The notes under the pieces: generated by a model
Told to the model about the DNA's origin: nothing
The model's database searches: none
What the model saw: only the letters and a program-made list of their open reading frames with translations
In this document: positions 7,705 through 17,504 of the stretch, one piece after another
Layout: every line of letters starts with the position of its first letter
How positions within the stretch are numbered: the stretch's first letter is position 1
Program-made: the position numbers and the translations under genes
NCBI GenBank assembly: GCA_937870755.1
Contig: CALMZV010000027.1
Coordinates: forward strand, 368,390 to 432,389
Reading direction: 5' to 3'
Source: an uncultured Methylocystaceae bacterium
GTDB lineage: Bacteria; Pseudomonadota; Alphaproteobacteria; Rhizobiales; Beijerinckiaceae
Length of the DNA: 64,000 nt

Positions 7705-8448
7705 TCACCATTTTTCGCAGAACGGCCGTATTTCCTGCTCGAACGTCCATGCGCCGGGCGGTTGCTGGTAGAACCGCCAGTAGGCGTCCGCGACCGCGGC
7801 CGGCGGCATCAGCCGGTTGGGATCCATCGCCTGGAGCGCCGCCGCGCCTTCGCTCGCCTGGATGCGCGCGCGCACCCACTGCGTATCGACCCCCGCGTCG
7901 ATGATGAGATGGGCGACATGGATGTTGCTGGGCCACAGTTCGCGCGCCATCGATTGCGCGACCGCGCGCAGGCCGGATTTGGCGCTGGCGAAAGCAGCAT
8001 ATCCGACCGCGCCGCGCAGCGAGGCTGTGGCGCCGGTGAAGAAGATGGCGCCGCGCCTGCGCGGGACCATCAGCCGCGCAGCCTCGCGCCCGGCGAGAAA
8101 CCCCGCATAGCAGGCCATTTCCCACACCTTGCGGAAAACGCGCTCCGTCGTCTCCAGGATCGAAAAATTGACGTTGGCGCCGACGTTGAAAATGCAGACT
8201 TCGAGCGGCGCATAGGCTTCGGCCTCGTTGAGGAATGCGGCCACGTCCTCTTCTTTGCGCGCGTCGAGCGAACGGCCGAAGGCGACGCCGCCCTTGTCCG
8301 CGATCTCCTTGACAAGCGGGGCTAGCCTGTCGCCGTTGCGCCGCCCGACGAACACGGCGAACCCTTCGGCGGCGAATTTCCTGGCGATTTCGGCGCCGAT
8401 GAAATCGCCCGCGCCGATGACTGCGACGGATGCTTTGCGCTTTTCCAC
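7705..8448 (-). CDS. SDR-family oxidoreductase with altered catalytic motif
   Basis: A 247-residue Rossmann protein. The cofactor loop is VIGAGDFIGAEIARKF (residues about 9-24), and GRRNGD follows beta-2, which suits NADP. The NxG motif appears as FNVGAN. Where classical SDRs have YxxxK, this protein reads FASAK within VGYAAFASAKSG, so the position four residues before Lys is Phe and the nearest Tyr is three residues further upstream. It may therefore be a non-reductase member or use another proton donor. It is encoded convergently with the MarR gene. Substrate unknown. Confidence 0.8.
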   Translation of the reverse strand: MEKRKASVAVIGAGDFIGAEIARKFAAEGFAVFVGRRNGDRLAPLVKEIADKGGVAFGRSLDARKEEDVAAFLNEAEAYAPLEVCIFNVGANVNFSILETTERVFRKVWEMACYAGFLAGREAARLMVPRRRGAIFFTGATASLRGAVGYAAFASAKSGLRAVAQSMARELWPSNIHVAHLIIDAGVDTQWVRARIQASEGAAALQAMDPNRLMPPAAVADAYWRFYQQPPGAWTFEQEIRPFCEKW

Positions 8449-8670
8449 GGATTGCGCTCCCGAGATGGAAGGTCTTGGCGAATGCGTTCATCCGCCCGTC
8501 GCCGACTGCGCGACGATGTCAGAGTATGGTGTTTTTTCCGGAGCCGTCACGCGTGCGTGATCGGCGGCGCCTGTTGCAAATCGCCAGGAAGAGCGCGCAT
8601 TCTGCCCCGGCGCGAGTCGACGCGGTTCGGCAAGCGCGCACGAGGGGCGGCGACGCCGGAGGAGCGCGGC

Positions 8671-9477
8671 ATGATGAGACATGGACCGATGCGGGCGGCC
8701 GCCATGGCGGGGTTGGTGGCCCTGGCCGGCGCGGCGACGCCGGCGCGGGCCGCCCAGTGCGGCAATTCCGCGGCCGGTTTCGAAAACTGGAAACAGCAGT
8801 TCGCGGCTGAAGCGCGCGCGCGCGGCGTTGGCCAGGCGGCCATTTCCGCGCTCATGTCGACCCGGTACGCCACCGCCACCATCCGCGCGGACCGTGGCCA
8901 GAAAAGCTTCCGCCTCTCGCTCGACCAGTTTCTCGCCAAACGCGGCGGCCCCGCCATCGTCGCGCGAGGCCGCGCGCTCAAGCAGTCGCATGGCGCGCTG
9001 TTCGCCTCCATTCAGCAGCGCTACGGCGTTCCGCCGGGCCCGCTGCTGGCCATCTGGGGCATGGAGACGGGTTTCGGCGCCGTGCGCGGCAACCAGCACC
9101 TGCTGTCGGCGGTGGCCACGCTCGCCTACGATTGCCGCCGGCCGGAATTCTTCACCGACCACCTCTACGCCGCTCTGAAACTGGTCGATCGCGGCGTGTT
9201 TTCCGCAGGCACGCACGGCTCGATGCACGGCGAATTCGGGCAGACGCAGTTCATGCCCAAAGCCGTGCTGAACTACGGCGTCGGCGGCAGTCTCGATTCC
9301 GCGGCCGGCGCTCTGACCTCGACGGCGAATTTCCTCAAGGCGCATGGATGGAGCGCGGGCGCTGGCTACCAGCCGGGCGAGGCCAATTTCGGCGCGATTC
9401 AGGCGTGGAACGCCGCGTCCGTCTACCAGCGGGCGATTGCGCAGATCGGTCGCCAGATAGACGGCGGCGCGCGATAG
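8671..9477 (+). CDS. Lytic murein transglycosylase, MltB/SLT_2 type
   Basis: The ATG at 8671 is preceded by GGAGGAGCG and gives a 268-residue precursor with a signal peptide (AAAMAGLVALAGAATPARA, cleavage near residue 27). The mature part contains the MltB signature LLAIWGMETGFGAVRGN with the catalytic Glu, then GEFGQTQFMPKAVLNYGVGG and the helical AHGWSAGAGYQPGEANF stretch. Such enzymes cleave peptidoglycan glycan strands to form 1,6-anhydroMurNAc ends in the periplasm. It lacks the C-terminal peptidoglycan-binding domain found in longer relatives. It is convergent with a second, SLT-type transglycosylase. Confidence 0.9.
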   Translation: MMRHGPMRAAAMAGLVALAGAATPARAAQCGNSAAGFENWKQQFAAEARARGVGQAAISALMSTRYATATIRADRGQKSFRLSLDQFLAKRGGPAIVARGRALKQSHGALFASIQQRYGVPPGPLLAIWGMETGFGAVRGNQHLLSAVATLAYDCRRPEFFTDHLYAALKLVDRGVFSAGTHGSMHGEFGQTQFMPKAVLNYGVGGSLDSAAGALTSTANFLKAHGWSAGAGYQPGEANFGAIQAWNAASVYQRAIAQIGRQIDGGAR

Positions 9478-9493
9478 CGTTCGCCAGTCGCGC

Positions 9494-10507
9494 CTATTCG
9501 GTATAGGCCGTCGCCATCCGGCCCGCCCGCGAGTAGCGCGCCACGCGCGCGCCGATCATTTCCTCGAATTTCGCATGCACGTCGCCGATGGAGAGCGGTT
9601 TGGCCCTGGCGCGTTCGTAGAAGATCGCGCGGTTGGCCTGCGCGGGGCTGCGCAACAACTGCGCCGCCGGCAGTTTGGGCTGTTCGGCGAGCGTGTCCAT
9701 GAACATGTTGGCGTTGCGCGGGCCGAGGAAATGCGTGAGGTAGGTCTCGCCGGCCGTCAGCTCGCGACCGATCGATCTGGCGATTTCGCTCGTGTCCCGT
9801 TTGAGCATCTCGGCCGCCAGCAGCGCCGACAGATAGGGATTGCCGCGCAGCGCCAGAATGCGTTCGCGCGCCCGCGCATCCGCGACCGCCGGCTTGTCGG
9901 GCGCGCCCTCGATCAGCGCCGCCTCCTGCGCAAGCCCGTGGCGGGCGCCGAAATCGCGCACGACGCCGAGCCACGTCGATTCGATGAACTGGAACAGTCC
10001 CGACGCCGACGACGTGCGCGCCGCGGCGGTCGTGACGAAACTCGATTCCTTGTCGGCGATCGCCAGCAGCAGCGCCGCGTCGATGTCGACCTTGCGCGCC
10101 GCGCGCACGACCGTCTCCACCAGCCGCCGGCTGATGCGCATGGGACCGAACGTCAGGATTTCGTCGCGCCCCTCGAGCGCGGCGAGATCGCGTTCGAGCT
10201 GGTCGTCGGGAATGCGCCGGGCCCAGCTCAGCGCGGCCTCGTAGAGCGAGGAATGATCGTCGAGCCATTCGCGCGCGGCGACCGAAACGCGCTTGGCGGC
10301 CGGCGCCGCATGTTGCATCTGGACGGCGCGCGGGAAATTTCGCTTGGGCGCGGGCGCCTCGACGCGTTCGGTCATGAGGGCGGAGGCGGTCATCATCGCG
10401 CCGCCCGCCAGAACGAGCACGATCAGAACGCGCGCGGCCGGCGCCAGCGCTGTTGCGGCGCCGGTCTGCCGACCTCGCCCCCTGGGCGCCTTCACCCGTA
10501 GTTGCAT
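9494..10507 (-). CDS. Lytic transglycosylase (SLT domain), membrane-anchored or secreted
   Basis: A 337-residue protein with an N-terminal hydrophobic segment (about 24-45, [20 protein letters not shown]) after a basic stretch, acting as a signal peptide or anchor. The SLT-type fold follows at about residues 135-260: [20 protein letters not shown] with the catalytic Glu, then [19 protein letters not shown], and later [15 protein letters not shown] short C-terminal tail follows. The enzyme would act on periplasmic peptidoglycan. It is convergent with the MltB-type gene (17 bp between the stops) and divergent from the protocatechuate operon. Confidence 0.88.
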   Translation of the reverse strand: MQLRVKAPRGRGRQTGAATALAPAARVLIVLVLAGGAMMTASALMTERVEAPAPKRNFPRAVQMQHAAPAAKRVSVAAREWLDDHSSLYEAALSWARRIPDDQLERDLAALEGRDEILTFGPMRISRRLVETVVRAARKVDIDAALLLAIADKESSFVTTAAARTSSASGLFQFIESTWLGVVRDFGARHGLAQEAALIEGAPDKPAVADARARERILALRGNPYLSALLAAEMLKRDTSEIARSIGRELTAGETYLTHFLGPRNANMFMDTLAEQPKLPAAQLLRSPAQANRAIFYERARAKPLSIGDVHAKFEEMIGARVARYSRAGRMATAYTE

Positions 10508-10706
10508 GCATCCGTTCCCGCTTCGGGGCCCGACACACGCAATGCCCGACGGTTGCGGCCATAAATTGACGATTCAGTCACATTTCCGGCGCAAATGCGG
10601 CGCCCCGATCCCGGTTTTCAACGCCCGCGATTGCGTATTACGATGCGCACAAGAGCCGCCAGGGCCACGCGTGCGTCAACAGACCGCACAACGGGGGGAG
10701 GCGCCG

Positions 10707-11432
10707 ATGGCCGCCGAGAGCGAATACTTCCAGCGCGATCGCGCGCTTCAGCCGCCGGCCTATACGCCGGCCTACAAGACGAGCGTGACGCGCTCGCCGA
10801 GCCGTGCGCTCCTGTCGCTGGCCAACTCCCTGTCGGAAGTCACCGGCCCGGTGTTCGGCCACGCAGAACTGGGCGCGCTCGATCACGATCTGGTGCGCAA
10901 TTACGCCAGGACGGGCGACCCGATCGGCCCGCGCATCATCGTCCACGGCCGCGTGCTGGACGAGAACGCGCGGCCCGTGCCCAACGCGCTGATCGAAATC
11001 TGGCAAGCCAACGCGGGCGGTCGCTACCGCCACAAGAAAGACAACTATCTTGCGCCCATCGATCCGAATTTCGGCGGTTGCGGACGCACGCTGAGCGATG
11101 CGGAGGGTTGTTATTTCTTCCGCACCATCCGGCCCGGCCCCTATCCGTGGCGCAACTACATCAACTCCTGGCGCCCTGCGCACATCCATGTGTCGATCTT
11201 CGGCGCGGCGTTCGCGCAGCGCCTCGTCACGCAGATGTATTTCGAGGGCGATCCGCTGATTGCGACCTGCCCCATCGTGCAGACCATTCCCGACGCCGGC
11301 GCCGTCGATCGTCTGATCGCGCGGCTCGATCTCAACGAGAGCATTCCGCTGGATACGATGGCCTACCGGTTCGACATCGTCTTGCGCGGACGCCGCTCCA
11401 CACTGTTCGAGAATCGTCTCGCGGGGAACTGA
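10707..11432 (+). CDS. pcaH: Protocatechuate 3,4-dioxygenase beta subunit
   Basis: The ATG at 10707 follows a strong GGGGGGAGG site and gives 241 residues, normal for PcaH. Intradiol Fe(III) ligands are visible: Tyr114 ([13 protein letters not shown]), Tyr146 (RPGPYPWRN), His159 and His161 (WRPAHIHVS). The conserved [14 protein letters not shown] segment precedes them. With PcaG it cleaves protocatechuate to 3-carboxy-cis,cis-muconate. It heads the run pcaH-pcaG-pobA-pcaB. No PcaQ-like LysR regulator lies beside it; the adjacent upstream gene is a divergent transglycosylase. Confidence 0.96.
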   Translation: MAAESEYFQRDRALQPPAYTPAYKTSVTRSPSRALLSLANSLSEVTGPVFGHAELGALDHDLVRNYARTGDPIGPRIIVHGRVLDENARPVPNALIEIWQANAGGRYRHKKDNYLAPIDPNFGGCGRTLSDAEGCYFFRTIRPGPYPWRNYINSWRPAHIHVSIFGAAFAQRLVTQMYFEGDPLIATCPIVQTIPDAGAVDRLIARLDLNESIPLDTMAYRFDIVLRGRRSTLFENRLAGN

Positions 11433-11449
11433 GCGATCGGGAGCCAATC

Positions 11450-12076
11450 ATGACGAAGCTCGACTATCTGCACGAAACCGCTTCCCAGACCGCCGGCCCG
11501 TACGTCCACATCGGCCTCATTCCCAATCAGGCCGGGTTCGACATCTACGAGAACAATTTCTCGAACGTGCTCGCCGGCCAGGCCACGAAGGGGGAGCGCA
11601 TCCGCATCGAGGGCTGCGTGTTCGACGGCACGGGCACGCCGCTGCGCGACGCGCTGATCGAGATCTGGCAGGCCAACGCCGCCGGTCGCTACAACCACCC
11701 GGCCGACGCGCAGCAGAAGAAGAAACTCGATCCCGACTTTCGCGGGTGGGGCCGCGCGGGCACGCATTTCGAGACAGGCGTCTATGCGTTCCAGACCATC
11801 AAGCCGGGCGCCGTGGTCGGCCGCAGCGGTCGCCCGATGGCGCCGCACATCAATTTCTGGATCGTGGCGCGCGGCATAAATGTCGGCCTCAACACGCGCA
11901 TGTATTTCTCCGACGAGCCGGACGCGAACGGCAAGGACCCGGTGCTCAACCTGATCGAGCAGGAAACGCGGCGCGACACCTTGATCGCGACGCGCGAGGA
12001 AACGAAAGACGGCGTCCTCTACCGGTTCGACATTCGCCTCCAGGGCGAACGGGAAACGGTGTTCTTCGACATCTGA
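11450..12076 (+). CDS. pcaG: Protocatechuate 3,4-dioxygenase alpha subunit
   Basis: A 208-residue protein starting 17 bp after pcaH. It opens with the PcaG pattern LHETASQTAGPYVHIGL and shares the intradiol core ([37 protein letters not shown]). It lacks the Tyr/His iron ligand set held by PcaH, as expected for the alpha subunit, and ends LQGERETVFFDI. It assembles with PcaH in the cytoplasm to form the active ring-cleaving oligomer. Confidence 0.96.
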   Translation: MTKLDYLHETASQTAGPYVHIGLIPNQAGFDIYENNFSNVLAGQATKGERIRIEGCVFDGTGTPLRDALIEIWQANAAGRYNHPADAQQKKKLDPDFRGWGRAGTHFETGVYAFQTIKPGAVVGRSGRPMAPHINFWIVARGINVGLNTRMYFSDEPDANGKDPVLNLIEQETRRDTLIATREETKDGVLYRFDIRLQGERETVFFDI

Positions 12077-12124
12077 GTCCATGGAGTCGCGCGCGGCGAT
12101 GGCCTGCGCGTCGCGCGCCGTTAG

Positions 12125-13309
<1,185 letters not shown>

Positions 13310-13332
13310 TCCGCTTTGCACAGGAGGTTGCG

Positions 13333-14712
13333 CTGACTTTCTCCGCGCTCGATTCGGTTCTCACAGGTCCGTTCTTCGCAACGGCGCGCATGCGCAATGT
13401 TTTTTCCGACCGCGGCCGCCTGGCCGCGATGCTGCGCGCGGAATGGGCGCTGGCCGCCGCAACGGCCGAAGCCGGGCTGACCGCGCCCGCGCTCGCAGCG
13501 GCCCTCGAACGCATCGACGCCGATATGCTGGACGCCGGCGCGATCGGCGCGGCGACCGCGCTGGCCGGCGTGCCGACCATCCCGTTCGTCGCCGCCGTGC
13601 GCCGCTTGCTGCCGCCGGATCTCGAGCCGGACTTTCACAAGGGCGCGACCACGCAGGACATTCTCGACACCGCGCTCGCGCTGCAGATGCGCGAGGCGTT
13701 CGGCGCGCTCGTCGACGACCTGACCGCCACGCTCGCGGCGCTGGCCGCGCTCGCGCGTCGCCATCGCGCCGATGTTTGCGCCGGCCGCACCTACGGCCAG
13801 CACGCCGCGCCCGTCACCTTCGGCGCAAAGGTCGGCCTCTGGGGCGCCGGCCTCGCCGATGTGGCGGCGCGCATGGAGACGACGCGCACGCGCGCCTGCG
13901 TCGCCGCGCTCGGCGGCCCGACGGGCCTGTCGACGCAGTTCGGTCCGCACGCCGCGCGCGTTGGCGCGGCGTTCGCCCGCCATCTCGGTCTCGCCACCGC
14001 GCCGTTCGTCTGGCACGCGCTGCGCGGCCGGATGGCGGAGACCGGCTTCTTTCTCGCGGAGCTTGTCGGCGCACTGGCGAAAATGGCGACCGACATCGCC
14101 CATCTCGCCAGCACGGAAGTGAGCGAAGTCGCCGAACCGTATGTGTCGGGGCGCGGCGGCTCGTCCGCCATGCCGCACAAGCGCAATCCCGTCTCCTGCG
14201 TCGCGGTTCTAGCCGCGCATGCGGTCGCCGGCAGCCATGTGGCGACGCTGCTCGATGCGATGGCGGTCCTGCACGAGCGCGGCATCGGCCAATGGCACGC
14301 CGAATGGCTCGCGCTGCCGCCGCTGTTCGGCCTCGCCTCCGGCGCGTTGCGCGAGGCGCGGGCGCTGGCGGAAGGACTCGTCGTCGATACCCGGCGCATG
14401 CGCGACAATCTCGAGGCGACGCGCGGTCTCGTCTTTTCCGACGCGGCGGCGGCGGCGCTTTCCCGACATATCGGCGCCGACGCCGCCCATCGCGCCATCG
14501 AGGAGGCGGCAGCCGAAACGCGCGCAACCGGCCGCCATCTGCGTGACGTCGTGCGCGCTCGGCCCGATTGCGCAAGCGCATCGATCGCGGCCGAAATCGA
14601 CGCCGCGTTCGACCCTGCGGACGCCATCGGGCACGGCGCGGCGGTCGCCGACCGCGCAGCGGACGCGATCGAAGCCGCCGCGCTCTCCCTTCGGACCCGC
14701 AGCGATCGCTAG
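13333..14712 (+). CDS. pcaB: 3-carboxy-cis,cis-muconate cycloisomerase, apparent CTG start
   Basis: A fumarase/aspartase-superfamily enzyme of about 459 residues. Family blocks seen are FHKGATTQDILDTA, AGRTYGQHAAPVTFG, ALGGPTGLSTQFG and the signature GGSSAMPHKRNPVSC. It lactonises carboxymuconate made by PcaHG. The start is unusual: homologous sequence begins at TFSALDSVLTGPFF, directly after a perfect AGGAGG (13322-13327), and the only codon at proper spacing (5 nt) is CTG at 13333. The next in-frame ATG would cut off about 18 conserved residues. The gene begins 23 bp after pobA. Confidence 0.93.
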   Translation: MTFSALDSVLTGPFFATARMRNVFSDRGRLAAMLRAEWALAAATAEAGLTAPALAAALERIDADMLDAGAIGAATALAGVPTIPFVAAVRRLLPPDLEPDFHKGATTQDILDTALALQMREAFGALVDDLTATLAALAALARRHRADVCAGRTYGQHAAPVTFGAKVGLWGAGLADVAARMETTRTRACVAALGGPTGLSTQFGPHAARVGAAFARHLGLATAPFVWHALRGRMAETGFFLAELVGALAKMATDIAHLASTEVSEVAEPYVSGRGGSSAMPHKRNPVSCVAVLAAHAVAGSHVATLLDAMAVLHERGIGQWHAEWLALPPLFGLASGALREARALAEGLVVDTRRMRDNLEATRGLVFSDAAAAALSRHIGADAAHRAIEEAAAETRATGRHLRDVVRARPDCASASIAAEIDAAFDPADAIGHGAAVADRAADAIEAAALSLRTRSDR

Positions 14713-14921
14713 CGCGGAGCGGGCGCGTCTCTGGGCTTTCGCGCCGCGAAGGCGATGGCTTCGTCGAGAATGTCGCCGTCGCCGATCTGGTTCGCCAGAA
14801 CGAGAACGAGCCGCGCGTTGAGGGCGGCGCTTTCGTCCTCGTTCAGGCCTTCGTGGGCCGCGATCAGACGCGCATAGAATTCGTCCGGCCGCGAAATATT
14901 GGATTGCAGAACGAGCGGCAT
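14709..14921 (-). CDS. DUF2783-like small protein paired with FAD monooxygenase
   Basis: A 70-residue protein with the pattern DEFYARLIAAHEGLNEDESA then ALNARLVLVLANQIGD, which from memory matches DUF2783, a family found next to FAD-dependent monooxygenases. It lies 2 bp after the stop of the FAD monooxygenase on the same strand. It is predicted to be a small helical cytoplasmic protein and may be an accessory subunit. Its last bases overlap the end of the convergent pcaB gene by 4 nt. A second protein of the same size follows the other FAD monooxygenase at 25872. Confidence 0.75.
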   Translation of the reverse strand: MPLVLQSNISRPDEFYARLIAAHEGLNEDESAALNARLVLVLANQIGDGDILDEAIAFAARKPRDAPAPR

Positions 14922-14923
14922 CC

Positions 14924-16540
14924 CTACTCCTCGATGCAGAGCGCGCGGCCGATCGCGCGGGCGACGGCCCTTTCGTCGAACCCGCGCCAGCGCCGCACCA
15001 CATGCTGGTCGGGGCGAATGAGATAGATCGCCGTCGTCGCGGCGCCGAGATAGCGCTCGCGCAGGACGGGCGCCTCATCGCTGCCGAGCGCGATACATGC
15101 AACATGAACGCCGTGCGCCGCCATGCGCGCCGGCGCCCGTGCATCGATCGCCAGCAGCGTCCATCTCCCGTCGAGCCGGTTCAAGAGCCAGCCATCGCCA
15201 AGCGGCGCGTCCGGCGCCGGCGCGCCAGGCCGCGCGCGCGCGGGCATTTGCGGATCGTCGTCCACGGCCCCAGACTCGTAGAAACACGGCGTCGACAGTC
15301 GTCCGGAATTGACGAGCGAGCGCGCGAACGGCGCCTGTTCGGCAAGGTCGAGAACCGCGTTGCGGAAGACGCGGCTCGTTTTCGACTTTGGCGTGATGAA
15401 ATCGGTCGCGCGCGTGGAGTTGAGAATATTCTCGTCGGCGGCTTGCACGCGCTCGGTCGAATAGCTGTCGAGCAGGCGGTCGGGCGCGACGCCGTCGATC
15501 ACGAGTTGTAGTTTCCAGCACAGGTTGTCGACGTCCTGTATGCCGGAATTGGCGCCGCGCGCGCCGAACGGGCTGACCTGATGTGCGCTGTCGCCCGCGA
15601 AGAACACCCGCCCGTGCCGAAACCGCTCCATGCGCCGGCATTGAAACGTGTAGATGGATGTCCACACGAGATCGTAGGCGACGTTCGGCCCCAGCATCAT
15701 GTCGATGCGCCGCCGAACGTTCCCGGGGGCGAGCTCTTTATGCCGGTCTATGTTCCAGCCCAACTGGAAATCTATCCGCCAGACGTCGTCCGGCTGCTTG
15801 TGCAGCAGCGCGGATGCGCCCGACTTGAAATGCGGCTCGAACCAGAACCAGCGCTCTGTCGGAAAATCGGCCTGCATCCGAACGTCGGCGATGAGGAAAT
15901 TGTCCTCGAACACGCGCCCCTCGAATCCAAGACCCATCATGCCGCGCACGGCCGAGCGCGCGCCGTCGCAGGCGATGACCCAGTCCGCGTCGATGCGATA
16001 TGGACCGTCCGGCGTCGATACATCGAGGCGCACGCCCTCCGCCGCCTGCACGAGTGCATCCACGCGATTGCGGCCGCGAATTTCGATCGGCGCTCCGGCC
16101 AGCCGCGCCTGTTCAATGCGATCGAACAGGAACTTCTCGAAATACGGCTGCTGGAGGTTGATGAAAGCAGGAAACTTGTGGCCGCATTCCGGTTGAAGAT
16201 CGAACTCGTAGATCAGACGGTCGTCGTGAAAAACCTTCCCGACATTCCACACGACGCCCTTGTCCAGCATCTGTCGCGCCGCGCCGAGCCGGTCGGCGAT
16301 TTCCAGCGTGCGTTTGGAAAAGCAGATGGCGCGCGAGCCTTCTCCGACGCCCTCGTGATCATCGAGCACGAGCGCCCGCACGCCGCGCAAACCGAGATCG
16401 AGCGCGGCGGCCAAACCCACCGGACCCGCGCCGACGATGACGACGGCATGGCGCGTCGGCGCATCGCGATCCTGTTCGGCGACACGCCGGTACGGATAGA
16501 GTTGAAACGCGAGTTCATGACGTTCGGCGGCCGAACCCAT
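14924..16540 (-). CDS. FAD-dependent aromatic monooxygenase (MhpA/PheA-like)
   Basis: Start set at the ATG at 16540 (MGSAAERHELAFQLYPYRRV), giving 538 residues; the frame is open further upstream but there it overlaps the MBL gene. The group A flavoprotein motifs are clear: VVIVGAGPVGLAAALDLGL, the DG motif WVIACDGARSAVRGMMGLGF and GRVFFAGDSAHQVSPFGARG. It resembles 3-(3-hydroxyphenyl)propionate hydroxylases. Located 14 bp after the MBL gene in the fahA/hmgA operon, it most likely hydroxylates a phenolic acid feeding the homogentisate route. The substrate is inferred, not shown. Confidence 0.85.
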   Translation of the reverse strand: MGSAAERHELAFQLYPYRRVAEQDRDAPTRHAVVIVGAGPVGLAAALDLGLRGVRALVLDDHEGVGEGSRAICFSKRTLEIADRLGAARQMLDKGVVWNVGKVFHDDRLIYEFDLQPECGHKFPAFINLQQPYFEKFLFDRIEQARLAGAPIEIRGRNRVDALVQAAEGVRLDVSTPDGPYRIDADWVIACDGARSAVRGMMGLGFEGRVFEDNFLIADVRMQADFPTERWFWFEPHFKSGASALLHKQPDDVWRIDFQLGWNIDRHKELAPGNVRRRIDMMLGPNVAYDLVWTSIYTFQCRRMERFRHGRVFFAGDSAHQVSPFGARGANSGIQDVDNLCWKLQLVIDGVAPDRLLDSYSTERVQAADENILNSTRATDFITPKSKTSRVFRNAVLDLAEQAPFARSLVNSGRLSTPCFYESGAVDDDPQMPARARPGAPAPDAPLGDGWLLNRLDGRWTLLAIDARAPARMAAHGVHVACIALGSDEAPVLRERYLGAATTAIYLIRPDQHVVRRWRGFDERAVARAIGRALCIEE

Positions 16541-16553
16541 CGCGCAAGCCCCG

Positions 16554-17504
16554 TTATGCCTGAAGCGCGCTCCACATCGCCAGGTCGCGCGCAGCGGTCC
16601 AGATGCGTGGCGTGTCGATACCCCGCGCCTCGTCGTAGGCGCGCGAGACATTGAACGGCAGGCAATGTTCGTAGATCGCATAGTCCGCGAATTTCGGGTC
16701 GCATGCGGCGCGAACCGCGTCCCACGCATCCTTCAGCGATCCATCGCGCGCAGCCACGCGCGCCGCCGCGCGATACGTGCTCGTCACGAAATCGCGCGTG
16801 TTCTCGATCGCCGCCTCCACCTTGCCCGCGCCGATCAGCGCATCGCCGCGCCCAGGCGCGATGGCTGCGGGCTCGAACGCCTTGATGCGGTCGAGCGTCG
16901 CGCCCCAGTCGTTGAAATGCCCGTCGCCGCAATAGCAGGCGGAATGGTATTCCACGATATCGCCGGTGAACATCACGTTTTCGTCGGGCGCGTGAACGAC
17001 GATATCGCCGGCCGTATGCGCGCGCCCCAGATGCATAAGATCGACGCGCCGCTTGCCCAGATAGATCGTCATGCGATCGCTGAAGGTCGTGGTCGGCCAG
17101 GTGAGGCCGGGAATGCTTTCGTGGCCCTCGAACAGCCGCGGAAAGCGCTGGAACTCGCTGTCCCAGTCTTCCTGTCCGCGCTCCGCCACCATCGCGCGGC
17201 ACTTCTCGCCCATCACGACCTGGCTTGCGCCGAACGCGCTCGCGCCCAGCACGCGCACGGCGTGGTAATGCGTGAGCACGACATGGCTGATCGGCTTGTC
17301 CGTCACGCCGCGCACCTTCTCTATGACCTTGGCCGCCAGCTTCGGAGTCGCCTGCGCCTCCACGATCATGACCGATTCATCGCCTATGATCGCGCCGGAG
17401 TTGGGATCGCCCTCCGCTGTGAACGCCCATATCCCTTCGCCGATTTCGGTGAACGAGATGTTCTTTTCCGCCGTATCCGCCTGCGAGGCGAACGCCTTCG
17501 TCAT
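16554..17504 (-). CDS. MBL-fold metallo-hydrolase with non-canonical metal motif
   Basis: The start at 17504 (MTKAFASQADTAEKNISFTE) is preceded by GGAGGACA and overlaps the fahA stop by ATGA. The 316-residue protein has the MBL sandwich (EIGEGIWAFTAEGDPNSGAI, VMIVEAQATPKLA, GRAHTAGDIVVHAPDENVMF-like turn, TGDIVEYHSA). The usual HxHxDH becomes HYHAVR in VVLTHYHAVRVLGA, so two of the normal zinc ligands are replaced, while the later His (GRAHTAGD) and Asp (TGDIVEY) remain. It sits between fahA and the FAD monooxygenase, so a hydrolase step in the same catabolic route is likely. Confidence 0.82.
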   Translation of the reverse strand: MTKAFASQADTAEKNISFTEIGEGIWAFTAEGDPNSGAIIGDESVMIVEAQATPKLAAKVIEKVRGVTDKPISHVVLTHYHAVRVLGASAFGASQVVMGEKCRAMVAERGQEDWDSEFQRFPRLFEGHESIPGLTWPTTTFSDRMTIYLGKRRVDLMHLGRAHTAGDIVVHAPDENVMFTGDIVEYHSACYCGDGHFNDWGATLDRIKAFEPAAIAPGRGDALIGAGKVEAAIENTRDFVTSTYRAAARVAARDGSLKDAWDAVRAACDPKFADYAIYEHCLPFNVSRAYDEARGIDTPRIWTAARDLAMWSALQA

